Assembly: GCF_001696715.1 (NCBI RefSeq)
Contig: NZ_MBFM01000002.1
Location: 544,945 to 608,944 of the forward strand
Direction of reading: 5' to 3'
Length of the DNA: 64,000 bases
Origin: Thauera phenolivorans
GTDB taxonomy: Bacteria > Pseudomonadota > Gammaproteobacteria > Burkholderiales > Rhodocyclaceae
Part shown: positions 1 to 8,921 of the stretch, one piece after another
Numbering within the stretch: the stretch's first letter is position 1
How the letters are laid out: every line of letters begins with the position of its first letter
The notes under the pieces: model-generated
Databases searched by the model: none
Told to the model about the DNA's origin: nothing
What the model saw: only the letters and a program-made list of their open reading frames with translations
Program-made: the position numbers and the translations under genes

Positions 1-1326
1 GAAGCGCACCGTGCCCGCCTCGGCATCGAGCTCGAAGGCCGGCGCCTCGCGCGCGACCACCGCATCGGCCGAGATCGCGGCGAGGTCGTCGACCCGCGTC
101 CATGGCCGGTAGCCCTGCCCCGGCGCCTCGACCTCCAGGATCAGGCTCGCCGGGTCGACCGAGCCGGCCGGGAGCTGAAACACCTGGTCGGCGGCACCGG
201 TCGAGGCGCCGAGCACCCGCCCGGCGAGGGTGAGCCGCTGGTCTACCTCGACCGCGTTCACGCCGACCCAGGACAGGCGCAGGCTCTCCACCCCGCTGCC
301 CGGCACCGGCCGCAGCCGCAGCCAGCCGACGATGCGCGCCGCGCGCGCGAGGTCGTCGATCCGGGGCGGATTGTCGCCGACCCCCGCGCGCGGGTTGTCG
401 CCGACGTCGTTGCTCGGCGTGAAGATCAGGCTCTCGTCGGGCATCGGCAGGCGCAGCACGCCCGGCCGGGTGAGCCCGGCGGTGGTGTCGCCGGCCTCGC
501 CCGGCAGCGGCTCCACCGTCAGGTAGTCGGCGTCGATGCGGTTCGCGGCCGCGCTCACCACCTCCCACATCACCGCCACCCGCGCACGCGGGCCGATCTC
601 CTCGAACAGCGCGGGTGCCGCGATCGCGGGCACCACCCCAACCGACAGCAGCGCGGCCGCGCCGCTGTCGCCGCCGCCGAGGGCGGTGCGTGCGGCGAGG
701 TTCACCGCGGCCTGCGCTTCCGGGCGCGGTGCGGCGGGCGCGAGCAGCGCGAGCCAGAGCGCGCGGTCGGTGCTGTCGGCGAACACATCCACGCCCTCGC
801 CCACCGCCTGGCCGCCTTCGAACAGCGGCGTGCTCAGGTAGCCGGCGACCTCCTCGGCGATGCGGTGCACCCGCTGCAGGCCGGTGAGCACCTCGGCCAG
901 GCGCAGGCGGTCGGCATCGGGCAGCGGGCGCTTGTAGTAGGCCTCGGCGGTGATCGGCAGCACCGTGGTCTCGGTCAGCGTCTCGAAGGGCACCGGTGCC
1001 TTGATGCGCGCGCCCGCCGCCAGCGTGAGGCCGGCGAGCTCGGTGGGCTGGGCGAAGGCGAGGCTGACGATGCCGCGCGCGGCCTGTGCCGGGCGCAAGC
1101 CCTGGCCGAGCAGCTTGAGGAAGACCAGGCGCTGGCGCTCGGGGATCAGGTTGGCGCGGTAGAGCAGGGCGTCGCCGAGCCAGGCGAACAGCTCGAGCAG
1201 GGTGCGGCCGGGGTCGCCGAGGCGCGGGTTGGTCCATTCCGGGGTATGGGCCGGGATGCGGGCGAGCAGATCCTCGAGCAGGTCGTCGAAGCTGCGGTCG
1301 TCGAGACGGGGGGGCAGGATGGGCAT
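1..1326 (-). CDS. Baseplate J-like assembly protein of contractile injection system (partial)
   Basis: The first 442 codons of a gene that runs off the left edge of the window. The N-terminus has the pattern of the 'putative baseplate assembly protein' group of J-like proteins: LDDRSFDDLLEQVRARIP, then PEWTNPRLGDPGRTLLELFAWLGDAL split over the first 60 residues. These proteins build the baseplate wedge around the spike (Afp11/12-like in the Afp/PVC numbering). The ATG at 1326 lies one base after the gp25 stop, so the two genes are translationally linked. The function is assigned from the N-terminal pattern and the operon; the C-terminal half cannot be seen. Confidence 0.85.
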   Translation of the reverse strand, partial: MPILPPRLDDRSFDDLLEDLLARIPAHTPEWTNPRLGDPGRTLLELFAWLGDALLYRANLIPERQRLVFLKLLGQGLRPAQAARGIVSLAFAQPTELAGLTLAAGARIKAPVPFETLTETTVLPITAEAYYKRPLPDADRLRLAEVLTGLQRVHRIAEEVAGYLSTPLFEGGQAVGEGVDVFADSTDRALWLALLAPAAPRPEAQAAVNLAARTALGGGDSGAAALLSVGVVPAIAAPALFEEIGPRARVAVMWEVVSAAANRIDADYLTVEPLPGEAGDTTAGLTRPGVLRLPMPDESLIFTPSNDVGDNPRAGVGDNPPRIDDLARAARIVGWLRLRPVPGSGVESLRLSWVGVNAVEVDQRLTLAGRVLGASTGAADQVFQLPAGSVDPASLILEVEAPGQGYRPWTRVDDLAAISADAVVAREAPAFELDAEAGTVRF

Positions 1327-1327
1327 G

Positions 1328-1741
1328 CTAGCCGTCCTCCAGTCGAACGGTCACGGCGAGCGCCGCCGGCGCACCGGTGCGCGCCAGCCGGTAGGCGATC
1401 TCCACCCTGAGCTCGGCCGGCGCGCCCGCCACCTCGAGGACCTCGACGCGGTCGAGGACGATGCGCCGCTCCCAGCGCTCGAGCGACTCCATTACCCAGT
1501 CGCGGATCTGGCGGCGGGTGCCGAGCGTGTTCGGCTCGTGCAGCAGGCGGTCGAGGCCGGCGCCGAAGCCGGGGCGCATCAGCTGCTCGCCCGGCCGGGT
1601 GCTGAGGATGACGCGGATCTGCTGGCGCACGCTCGCCTCCAGCCCGGGCCAGTCGAGCCGGCCGTCGGCGTCGGGCACGGCGAACAGCGGCCAGCCGATG
1701 AGCGGCCGGGGGAGTCCGTTGCGCGGGTTGTCGAGGCTCAT
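1328..1741 (-). CDS. GPW/gp25 family baseplate wedge protein
   Basis: A 137-aa protein of the usual gp25 length. It carries the family's central core (RVILSTRPGEQLMRPGFG) followed by an amphipathic helix and a C-terminal beta hairpin. Gp25 proteins are the conserved wedge subunit that nucleates sheath assembly in phage T4, T6SS and eCIS (Afp9-like). The ATG at 1741 overlaps the stop of the 600-aa upstream gene by 3 bases, and the next gene starts 1 base after its stop. It sits between the spike genes and the J-like protein, as in other contractile systems. Confidence 0.9.
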   Translation of the reverse strand: MSLDNPRNGLPRPLIGWPLFAVPDADGRLDWPGLEASVRQQIRVILSTRPGEQLMRPGFGAGLDRLLHEPNTLGTRRQIRDWVMESLERWERRIVLDRVEVLEVAGAPAELRVEIAYRLARTGAPAALAVTVRLEDG

Positions 1742-3540
1742 TCCTCACCTCCCCCCTTCTTCGGGAAGGGGATGCAGACCTTGATGAACATCATCCAGCG
1801 GAAGAAGAGGTCGAACAGCGAGAGGAAGATGTTCAGCACGATGAAGGCACAGATCGTGATGATCGGGATGTTGAAACTGCAGATCCAGCCCAGCTTCATG
1901 CCGCTGGCGGCGGGCTTCTTGCCGTCGAGCAGGTCCTGCGGATCGCCCGTGAGGAGGTCGTGCAGCGAGGGCGGCACGGTGAAGGCGACGTTGGGCCTGA
2001 GCTTCTTCAGCACCGCCTTGTCGGTCGGGTCCGGCAGCGCCACCTGCACCGGCGGCGCGCCGCCGCCCTCGTACCAGGGCGCGATGACGAAAGCCGGGCT
2101 GTAGTCGCTCCACACCGTGCGTGCCGGGCAGCGTCCGTCCGGCTTCAGGCGCACGAAGGCGCGCAGCACGTAACGCGCCTCGGGATCGTCGTAGCGCCCG
2201 GCGGTGCCCGCCACCGCCTCGAAGCGGTTCATCAGCGTCACCGACAGCGCGCTGGCGAGCGCGGCGACGGTCTCCGCATCGAGCGCGGGCCAGCCGATCG
2301 GCATCGGCGGCGGGGTCGCCACCGCCTCGCCGTCGAGCAGGACGCGGCTCGCGGTGGCGAGGAAGGCGCCCGCTGGCACGGTGAGGCCGGAGGGCAGGCC
2401 GTCGTCGCCGCGCAGCGGCAGGCCGATGCGGTCGAGCACCGCGCGCAGCGCCGCGCTGTCGGCATGCTCGCCGAAGGCGTCGAACTCGATCGCGAGCTGG
2501 CGCAGCAGCAGCAACAGGCGCTTCATGCGCGCGTGGTCGCCGTCGCCCGCCGAGGCCGGCCGCGCGATCGCCGCGAGCGCCGGGGTCAGCGCCTGGCCGG
2601 CGCGCGGGAAGCTGTCGGCCAGGCCGCGCAGCGGGCCGGCGAGATGGGCGAGGAAGTCCGCCGACTGCGGGCCGAAGCCGGTGCTGTCGAAGGCGGGCGC
2701 GCCGCCTTCGGCGCGCTCGCTGCTGGTGGTCGGCACGAGGCCATAGAAGAAGGTGTGCCCGGCCTTGCGGCACACTTCCGGCGGCGCGACGAACATCGGC
2801 ACCACCTGCTCGCTGAGCAGCGCGTCCTGCGCCTCGCCGAGCAGCGCGAGAATTTCGCGGTCGAGCACCGGCTGGCCGGTGGTGGGGCGCGCGAGTCGGC
2901 GCACCGCCTCGGGATCGTCGCGGCGACCGGTGCCGCCAGCGGCGCCATCGCTGTCCACCCGCGCCCAGCCGCGCAGCTGCTCGCCGGCGCGCATCCAGCC
3001 CTGCTTCACCTCCCGCCCCTTCGCGTCGCGCCGCAGGCGCCGGATGACCAACCCTGCGCCATCGACTTTCGCCGGGTCGAGCCGCGGGTTGCTGGGCTCG
3101 AGGCAATGGGCTTCGATCAGCGCGAGATGGAACTGGCGCTGAATCGGCTGGAACAGTTTCAGCACGCGGCGGCGCTCGGCGACGCGGCGCGTGTTTTCCG
3201 CGAGCGCGGCGAGCTCGGCGACCGACTCCGCAGCGGGTCCCTCGGCACTGCCAGCTCCTCGTGCCGCCTTCTCCTGCGCGCCCTGCTTGGCGCCGAAGCC
3301 GAGCAGGCGCCCGAGCAGCGAGCGACCGTCCTTGCGCGCCCCCTCGCGGGTGTCGGTGCCGGTCGCGACGCTCGCCTCCTGTGCCAGATCCTCGCGCAGC
3401 GCTGCGCGGCCCTGCTCGTCGCCCAGCGCGGCGAGCACCGCCTCGACGAAGTCCTCGTCGCTGCGCTGCAGGATGGCGGGCGCGTGGTCGTTCGCGAGGC
3501 CGCGCGGCGCGCGCAGCACGATGTCGTGATGGCTCACCAT
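1738..3540 (-). CDS. eCIS-associated protein with C-terminal membrane segment, unknown function
   Basis: A 600-aa protein of no assigned function, located between the spike and gp25 genes. The N-terminal ~100 residues are charged and Ala/Gly-rich; around residues 95-130 there is a segment that reads KLFQPIQRQFHLALIEAHCL. The last 53 residues (548-600) hold a long hydrophobic stretch (ICSFNIPIITICAFIVLNIF and on to about 582), followed by an aromatic/basic end and PFPKK. This looks like a membrane anchor or hairpin, unexpected for a soluble particle part. I recall similar C-termini in proteins of other eCIS loci, and Streptomyces and cyanobacterial systems are known to be membrane-tethered, so a tether or membrane receptor is a reasonable inference. 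The start was chosen at the ATG at 3540, which overlaps the end of the spike gene by 7 bases; the much longer open frame upstream is antisense to real genes. Confidence 0.75.
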   Translation of the reverse strand: MVSHHDIVLRAPRGLANDHAPAILQRSDEDFVEAVLAALGDEQGRAALREDLAQEASVATGTDTREGARKDGRSLLGRLLGFGAKQGAQEKAARGAGSAEGPAAESVAELAALAENTRRVAERRRVLKLFQPIQRQFHLALIEAHCLEPSNPRLDPAKVDGAGLVIRRLRRDAKGREVKQGWMRAGEQLRGWARVDSDGAAGGTGRRDDPEAVRRLARPTTGQPVLDREILALLGEAQDALLSEQVVPMFVAPPEVCRKAGHTFFYGLVPTTSSERAEGGAPAFDSTGFGPQSADFLAHLAGPLRGLADSFPRAGQALTPALAAIARPASAGDGDHARMKRLLLLLRQLAIEFDAFGEHADSAALRAVLDRIGLPLRGDDGLPSGLTVPAGAFLATASRVLLDGEAVATPPPMPIGWPALDAETVAALASALSVTLMNRFEAVAGTAGRYDDPEARYVLRAFVRLKPDGRCPARTVWSDYSPAFVIAPWYEGGGAPPVQVALPDPTDKAVLKKLRPNVAFTVPPSLHDLLTGDPQDLLDGKKPAASGMKLGWICSFNIPIITICAFIVLNIFLSLFDLFFRWMMFIKVCIPFPKKGGGEE

Positions 3541-4220
3541 ACGTTCCCCGCTCCGGGCGTGTAGCTGGTGCCGACCACCGAGGTCGCGATCAGCACCTCG
3601 CACTTGACGACCCCCGAGAACTTGGCCATCGCCGCATCGACGGTGACCATGCCGGCGCTGACCTTGACGTTGGCCGCCTCCACCTTCACCTGCGCCGCGG
3701 CGGTCACCGTGATGCCGGCCGCCTCCATCACCAGGCTGTTGCCGTTGCTGTCCTCGATGCGGACCTTGCCCGGACCGTCGGACAGAGTGAGCTTCTGGCC
3801 CGCGGGCGTCTCGAGCACGAGCTTCTCCTGGCCCTGCTCGTCGTCGAGCGTGACCACGACGCCGTTCTTCGAGCGGATCCGCTTGAGTCGGTTGCTGCCG
3901 CCCGCCAGCGAGGCGGGTGCGGCGTTGGCGCCGTTCCACAGCCCGCCCACCACCAGCGGATGGCGCGCATCGCCCTGCACGAAGACGACCAGCACCTCGT
4001 CGCCGACATCGGGCATGAAGAAGGCGCCGCGCTCCGCCCCGGCGAAGGGGCAGACCACGCGCGCCCACAGCGGTGCATCCTGGCCTCCGGCCTCGTCGAA
4101 GGCGTACAGCCGCACCTGCACGCGGTCGCGGCCCTCGGGGTCGTCGATATCGACCACGCGCGCGAGATAGGCCGCCTGCATCCAGCCCGCGCTGCGTTCG
4201 AAGTGGGGCGCGCGATCCAT
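3534..4220 (-). CDS. gpV/gp5-like spike protein (baseplate assembly protein V)
   Basis: A 228-aa protein with an N-terminal OB-fold (about 15-110) of the gp5/VgrG class: a Cys/Pro strand region (ARVVCPFAGAERGAFFMPDV) and the DEVLVVFVQGD loop are visible. It is followed by a short beta-helical repeat region in which valine and alanine alternate. It forms the central spike under the tube. In Afp8 and VgrG this part is fused to the gpD-like hub; here the two are separate genes joined by a TGATG overlap (hub stop 4222-4220, this ATG 4220-4218). No PAAR-like domain or cargo extension is seen. Confidence 0.85.
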   Translation of the reverse strand: MDRAPHFERSAGWMQAAYLARVVDIDDPEGRDRVQVRLYAFDEAGGQDAPLWARVVCPFAGAERGAFFMPDVGDEVLVVFVQGDARHPLVVGGLWNGANAAPASLAGGSNRLKRIRSKNGVVVTLDDEQGQEKLVLETPAGQKLTLSDGPGKVRIEDSNGNSLVMEAAGITVTAAAQVKVEAANVKVSAGMVTVDAAMAKFSGVVKCEVLIATSVVGTSYTPGAGNVW

Positions 4221-5305
4221 CACCGACCTCCCAGCCAGGCGCATTCGCCGATGAATTCGGTGCGGTAACCCGCATGGACGTCGTAGCGGTGCCTCGCCTC
4301 GACCACGTAGTAGGTGTTGTCGAAGCGGACCGACATGCCGCTGACCGCGACGTTCGTGCCGACCCGCAGCCGGGGGTTGCCCTCGGCGACCGCGTCGAGG
4401 CGCACGAACCGGCGCGCCCGACGGTCGAAGGCGGCCTCGGCGATCGCCTGCGCCTCGGCGTCGGTGCTCACCGCGAGGTGGCCAAGGTGCTCCGCGCGCT
4501 CGTCCAGCGCGCGCCGCAGCCAGTCGGCGCCGCTGGTACCGCTGCCCGGGCCGGCGTGGGTGAGGCGGCTGGCTTCGCCGCTCACCGCGCTGCCGCCGAC
4601 CGGGTCCCAGCCCCCGGTGGTGACCGCGGTGACCTGCTGGGCGAGATCGGCCACCACCCGCGCGCGCGCGAGCTGGCCGTGCAGCTCGAGGCTGAGATCG
4701 CCGCGGCGCACCTCGGCACGCGGCGCCACCTGCAGCTCGTCGCCGACCACCTGCAGGTCGCCGTCGAAGCGGCCGACCAGGCGGCGCAGGAAGGCGAGAT
4801 CGCTCTCGTTGAGCTGGGCCCAGGTGCCTACCGGCGCATCGAGGCCTTGTACCGTGGGCCGCAGGCCGAGTTCGTTCGCCACCTCGCGCACCACCTCGTC
4901 GGGCGCCATGTCGGTGTAGACCTTGCTGCGCCGGGCCAGGCGCGCGCGCGCCAGCGGATCCTCCGCCATCACCGTCAGCTCGGGCGGGCTGCCCTGGCCG
5001 AACTCGGCCTCGAGCGCGCTCACCACGCCGCGAAAGATCTCGCGGGGCTGGGTCTCCTCGCCCGCATACACCGCGATCGCGGTGCCGAGCGCGAGCCGCG
5101 AGCCGTCCTCGAAGCCGCTCTCGGCGCCGTCCGGGGTGCTCGCCCAGTTGGAGAAGCGCAGTTCGGCGCTGCTCATGCCGCCCTCGGCCTCGGTGACGCA
5201 CATCGCGATGAGCAGCTCCGATGCGCGCTCGTCGGCCTGCCCCGCGAGGCGCAGGGTCGGGCGTGCGCGATAGACCGCCTGCTCACTGACCGAGATTTCG
5301 GGCAT
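4220..5305 (-). CDS. Phage late control D / gp27-like hub protein
   Basis: A 361-aa protein corresponding to the N-terminal half of VgrG/Afp8: a double beta-barrel hub with gpD-type segments (ELTVMAEDPLARARL; DEVVREVANELGL; a WAQLNESDLAFLRRLVGRFD block near residues 165-185, very typical of the family). The C-terminus (FDNTYYVVEARHRYD) matches the last strand of gpD proteins. The hub joins the threefold spike to the sixfold tube. The ATG at 5305 is preceded by a purine-rich stretch. It lies just downstream of the DUF5908 gene and overlaps the spike gene by 1 base. Confidence 0.88.
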   Translation of the reverse strand: MPEISVSEQAVYRARPTLRLAGQADERASELLIAMCVTEAEGGMSSAELRFSNWASTPDGAESGFEDGSRLALGTAIAVYAGEETQPREIFRGVVSALEAEFGQGSPPELTVMAEDPLARARLARRSKVYTDMAPDEVVREVANELGLRPTVQGLDAPVGTWAQLNESDLAFLRRLVGRFDGDLQVVGDELQVAPRAEVRRGDLSLELHGQLARARVVADLAQQVTAVTTGGWDPVGGSAVSGEASRLTHAGPGSGTSGADWLRRALDERAEHLGHLAVSTDAEAQAIAEAAFDRRARRFVRLDAVAEGNPRLRVGTNVAVSGMSVRFDNTYYVVEARHRYDVHAGYRTEFIGECAWLGGR

Positions 5306-5342
5306 TGTCGCTGCTCCTCCCGTATCGATTCCGCTGCGGCCG

Positions 5343-5516
5343 TCAATCGGCCACCACCCTTTGCGCGCGCTCCTCGCGCACGCGCTGCTCGCGTGCGATG
5401 CGCTCCATCAGTTCGCTCTCGCGCGCGCCGTCGGCACCGCCACGCGACGCCGGCTCGGCCGGCGCGTCGCGCTCCGGCGCGATCTCGGCCTGCATCTCTT
5501 CGATCGTGATCGGCAT
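5343..5516 (-). CDS. DUF5908-type small eCIS protein (Afp6 position)
   Basis: A 57-aa ORF (MPITIEEMQAEIAPERDAPA...RVVAD) with a strong ribosome-binding site, GAGGGAGGAAGG, directly before the ATG. Small proteins starting MPI-[ET]-I-E-E are the DUF5908 family, found between the LysM-like tube protein and the hub in eCIS loci, which is exactly this position. The C-terminal half is highly charged and helical (ELMERIAREQRVREERAQR). Its role in the particle is not established. The family call rests on the N-terminus, size and position. Confidence 0.7.
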   Translation of the reverse strand: MPITIEEMQAEIAPERDAPAEPASRGGADGARESELMERIAREQRVREERAQRVVAD

Positions 5517-5543
5517 GTCCTTCCTCCCTCGCCGGCAGTCCGC

Positions 5544-6740
5544 TCAGCGGATGCCGATGACGAAATCGGCCTCGGCCCCGACATCCACCTTTAGGCCGCT
5601 GCCGCCCTCCCCGACCAGGCGCCCGCCGGCCGCGACCGCGCCGCGGGTGGAGCTCGACACCCCCGCGTGCAGCAGCGGGCCGGTCGACAGCGCGTGGTTC
5701 GACATCGTCGTCTCGCTGCGCAGCCCGGAAAACCCCGCACTGGCGCTCGCCCCGACGGCGAAGCCGCCCGCGCCCGCGCTCCCGAGCGACACCCCGCCCC
5801 CGGTCGACAGCCCGGCACCGGCGCCGCCGCCGAGCGACAACTCCGCCCCGCCGCCTGCGCCCACGCCGAATCCGGCTCCGCCTCCCACCCCGAGGCCCGC
5901 GCTCACGCCGAGTCCCGCGCCGCCGCCGGCCGCAAAGGCCGCCGCGGGCAGCAGGCTCACGCCGCCACTCGCACTCACACTCGCACTCACACTCGCGCCC
6001 GCACCCAGCCCGGCGCCGGCCGACGCGCCGATGCCTGCCGCGAAGCCAGCCCCCATCGAGGCGCCGGCCGAGAAACCCGCGTTCGCCGAAGCGCCCACCG
6101 CGAGCCCGCCACCGCCACCGAAGCGCAGGCTGGCGGCGCCGTTCGCCGCCGCGATCGCGCGCGCCGCGCGCGGCGCGCCGAGCGCGTTGGCCAGGCCCTG
6201 GGCACCGCCCACCGGCCCGCCGTCGTCCGGCACCACCACCGGCTCGGGCGCGAGGTCGCCGTCGACGCTCGCCCGGCTGCCGCTGGCGCCGGTCTCGAAG
6301 ACCTTGTCCTGGTTGGCCAAAGTGAGGTTGATCGAGGCGCGCAGCGGCAGCCCGCCGGGGGCGAAGAAGTCGATCGTCTCCTTGTACTGCTCGACCAGGC
6401 CGGTGAAGGAATAGGCCCCCCAGGAGAACTTCACCGTGGGCGGCACGAACTTGCTGCTGCCCTCGGCGATCGGCTGCAGCATCTGCGCCATCTGGCTGGT
6501 GACGCTGCGCACGTCGGTGCCGGTGTCGGTGGTGTCGAACACCAGCTCCATCGTCAGCTTGGCCGAGGTCTGGCTGACGTACTGCTTCTTCCTGGCGCCC
6601 CGCCCCTCCTCCCGCAGCGTGTTGCTGACCTGGTACTGCAGGCTGGCCGGGTTGAAATGCACATCGACCTTCAGCGGCGGGCCGGTCAGGGTCTGGAAGC
6701 TGGCGGGGGTGTCGGCGCGGTCTTCGGGCAGTTCGGGCAT
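5544..6740 (-). CDS. CIS tube protein (Afp7-like) with Gly/Ala/Ser-rich extension
   Basis: A 398-aa protein. Residues 1-160 match the contractile-injection-system tube N-terminal domain: LKVDVHFNPASLQYQVSN, a KLTMELVFDTTDTGTDVR strand pair, then VKFSWGAYSFTGLVEQYKET. This domain couples the inner tube to the hub (gp53/Afp7 role). The family normally carries a LysM domain at the C-terminus. Here residues 201-341 are almost only Gly, Ala, Ser and Val with occasional Phe and Leu, and no LysM is recognisable. At DNA level part of it is a short tandem repeat (ACTCGCACTCAC units near 5963-5995). A repeat-expanded linker or elastic tail is possible; a frameshifted LysM is unlikely because the frame stays open to a folded-looking end (DVGAEADFVIGIR). 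Confidence 0.8.
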   Translation of the reverse strand: MPELPEDRADTPASFQTLTGPPLKVDVHFNPASLQYQVSNTLREEGRGARKKQYVSQTSAKLTMELVFDTTDTGTDVRSVTSQMAQMLQPIAEGSSKFVPPTVKFSWGAYSFTGLVEQYKETIDFFAPGGLPLRASINLTLANQDKVFETGASGSRASVDGDLAPEPVVVPDDGGPVGGAQGLANALGAPRAARAIAAANGAASLRFGGGGGLAVGASANAGFSAGASMGAGFAAGIGASAGAGLGAGASVSASVSASGGVSLLPAAAFAAGGGAGLGVSAGLGVGGGAGFGVGAGGGAELSLGGGAGAGLSTGGGVSLGSAGAGGFAVGASASAGFSGLRSETTMSNHALSTGPLLHAGVSSSTRGAVAAGGRLVGEGGSGLKVDVGAEADFVIGIR

Positions 6741-6741
6741 T

Positions 6742-7260
6742 TCAGCCTCCGCTCACCGGTAGCAGCACGAGGCCCTCGTGCGCCAGGTGCAGTTCCTCGA
6801 TGCCGATCTCGTTGCCTCTGGCGTTGAGATCGGCCGCCTTGAACTTCACCGGCAGCGCGCGGCGCAAGGCCCAGCGCACCACCGCCTCGTCGCGCGCGTT
6901 GCGCAACTCGATCTCGACCATCAGCCGGTAGGCGTAGGCGCCGCCGCCGACCATGCTGAACCAGTTCCACAGGTCGCGCGTCCGGGTCATGCCGCGCTTG
7001 AGCACCACGGTGGCGAAGCTCACCGGGCCGGCGCGCTGCACGGCGCCATAGTTCGCGCCGCCGACCTTGATCACCTTCGGCTCCATCGTCGCCTCCAGCC
7101 CGGTGCACTCGGAGAACGCGCCCTGGCAGATCGGCAGCTCCGCGCCGCTCGCGGCCGCATGCCCGAGCGCCTGCCTGCGAAAACTGACGTGGAAGCGGAA
7201 CACGGGCAACGGTGCGTAGTCCAGCCGCTCGCGCTGTTGGGGGCTGATCGGTTCGGCCAT
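6742..7260 (-). CDS. Phage-tail tube-like protein (second tube protein, Afp5-like)
   Basis: A 172-aa T4 gp19/Hcp-fold tail protein. Signature segments are FRFHVSF, the GAFSECTGLEATMEPKVIKV block and the RGMTRTRDLWNWFSMV helix, shared by all eCIS tube proteins. Compared with the 147-aa tube it has a longer N-terminus and an extra insert, as in Afp5, which forms the first layer between baseplate and shaft. Its ATG at 7260 overlaps the last base of the second sheath gene, and it ends 1 base before the CIS tube gene. Confidence 0.85.
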   Translation of the reverse strand: MAEPISPQQRERLDYAPLPVFRFHVSFRRQALGHAAASGAELPICQGAFSECTGLEATMEPKVIKVGGANYGAVQRAGPVSFATVVLKRGMTRTRDLWNWFSMVGGGAYAYRLMVEIELRNARDEAVVRWALRRALPVKFKAADLNARGNEIGIEELHLAHEGLVLLPVSGG

Positions 7261-8870
7261 CACGCCACCTCCCGAACGGGCAGCGCCGCACCGCCGCCGC
7301 TGAGCTCCAGCACCACGGTGATCCGCTCCACCGCGGCGACCGGCAGCAGCGCGATCTCGGCGCGCACCCGACCGCCGTCGAGATCGTTCTGGCTCATCGT
7401 GCTGCGGTCGCAGCGCACCACGAAGGCCTGCTCCGCGCTCGCGCCGCCGAGCGCCCCTTCGCGCCAGAAGGCGAGCAGGGTCTGCTCCAGGCTGCGCCGC
7501 ACCTCGGTCCACAGCGCCGGACCGTTGGCCTCGAAGAGCGCCGCCTCGCCGGCCCGGCGGGCGGCGCGCAGCACCGCGCCGAGCAGCCGCGAGACGCCGC
7601 CCGCGCGCCAGGGCTCGAGCGCGGTGGCGCTGACGTCCGAGCGCAGCGCCCAGCCGTCGACCGCCGGCGCCACCACGCACACCCGCGCGGCGAGGCGCTC
7701 GGACGGCGTCTCGGCGACGCCGCTCCAGCTCAGTACCGGCTCGCTGCCGTGCACCGCCGCCAGCGGCGTGCCCGCCACCGAGCGGAAGGTGCCGCGCGCC
7801 AGCGCGTTGCGCGCGAGCAGGCCCGCGAGCAGGCCGTCGGGCGGCTCGAGCAGCGACGGCAGGTCGGCGCCATGTCGCGTCCTCAGCCAGGGCCAGGCGA
7901 ACTGCACGAAGGCCGACTCGGGCCGGCCGCGGCCGCGCTCGTCTTTCTCGTCGTCGATGCCCGCGGCGAGGATGCCGGCGCGCGCGAGCCAGGCGGCGAA
8001 GTCGGCCTGCGCCCATACCGTGCCCGCCACCGCGGTGCTGCGCAGGTCGGCGCGCGGCAGCGGCAAGGCGGCGACGAGTTCCATCTCACGGTGGTGGCGC
8101 GCAATGCGCCCGCGTACGGTGGCAATCGCGTCACGCCAGGCGAGGAAGCCCGCCTCGTCGCAGCGGGGCGGCGCCAGACTGCGCAGGCCGACGTCCTCGC
8201 GCACCGGCATCTCGCGCCCCTCGCTGCATTCCACGAAGACCTCCGGTGAGTCCGGCGGCTCGAGCGCCACCGCCACCGTCGCGACATCGGCGGCGCAGGC
8301 GTCGGCGAGGTCGGGCAGCGCCACCAGCGCCACCTCGGGCAGGCCGAAGAGCTGGCCCAGCCCGCGCCAGCTCGCCGGCTCGACCGGGCTCGAAGCGGGG
8401 CCGAGCAGCTCGGCGAGCCGGCCGTCGCGCGCCGCCGCGCGTCCGCCCGCCGGCTCGAGCACCGGCCAGGGATCGCCGGTGCGCACGATCAGCGCGCGCC
8501 GTCCGCCGTGGGCGAAGAAGCTGCGCACCGCGGCACCGAGATAGGTGGTGCAGCGGCGCGTACCCGCCACCTCCAGCGGCCGCGCCTCCCAGGCGAACAG
8601 GGCGTCGAAGGCGGCCCAGCTCTCCACCGCCACCGGCAGGTGCAGCAAGGCCTCGATCTCGGCCGCATCGGCTCGCCACGGCCCGGGCCTCCAGCCGCGC
8701 GCGAGCCCCGGGTCGCGCACGACCCAGCCCTGCGCCGCCAGCCCTTCGATCACGGTCGGCGGCAGGGCACCGGGCCGGCGGGCGACGTGGCCGATGAAGC
8801 AGGCGACATCGACCCGGTTCGGATCCGGGCGCAGCAGCGGTGCGGCAGTCTCGAAGCGCAGGCCGTTCAT
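7260..8870 (-). CDS. Second tail sheath-like protein (Afp3/Afp4-like)
   Basis: A 536-aa protein whose C-terminal 140 residues match the sheath C-terminal domain, including the signature AFVVRCDRSTMSQNDLDGGR, nearly the same as in the main sheath (YFVRCDRSTMTQNDLDNGR). The N-terminus (RPDPNRVDVACFIGHVARRP) is also sheath-like, but the middle differs from the main sheath. eCIS loci commonly carry two or three sheath paralogues, one forming the bulk shaft and others the basal or cap-proximal rings. This one, followed by the second tube protein, is most likely the baseplate-proximal sheath. Confidence 0.85.
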   Translation of the reverse strand: MNGLRFETAAPLLRPDPNRVDVACFIGHVARRPGALPPTVIEGLAAQGWVVRDPGLARGWRPGPWRADAAEIEALLHLPVAVESWAAFDALFAWEARPLEVAGTRRCTTYLGAAVRSFFAHGGRRALIVRTGDPWPVLEPAGGRAAARDGRLAELLGPASSPVEPASWRGLGQLFGLPEVALVALPDLADACAADVATVAVALEPPDSPEVFVECSEGREMPVREDVGLRSLAPPRCDEAGFLAWRDAIATVRGRIARHHREMELVAALPLPRADLRSTAVAGTVWAQADFAAWLARAGILAAGIDDEKDERGRGRPESAFVQFAWPWLRTRHGADLPSLLEPPDGLLAGLLARNALARGTFRSVAGTPLAAVHGSEPVLSWSGVAETPSERLAARVCVVAPAVDGWALRSDVSATALEPWRAGGVSRLLGAVLRAARRAGEAALFEANGPALWTEVRRSLEQTLLAFWREGALGGASAEQAFVVRCDRSTMSQNDLDGGRVRAEIALLPVAAVERITVVLELSGGGAALPVREVA

Positions 8871-8921
8871 GGCAAACTCGTGGCGAACTCGTGCGGTGCG
8901 TGTTATCCCGGCGTGCGGGGC

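Noticed and set aside
5955..6000. CRISPR-like short repeats in the CIS tube gene
   Set aside because: These are contiguous in-frame codon repeats without spacers, coding for the Ala/Ser/Val-rich domain.
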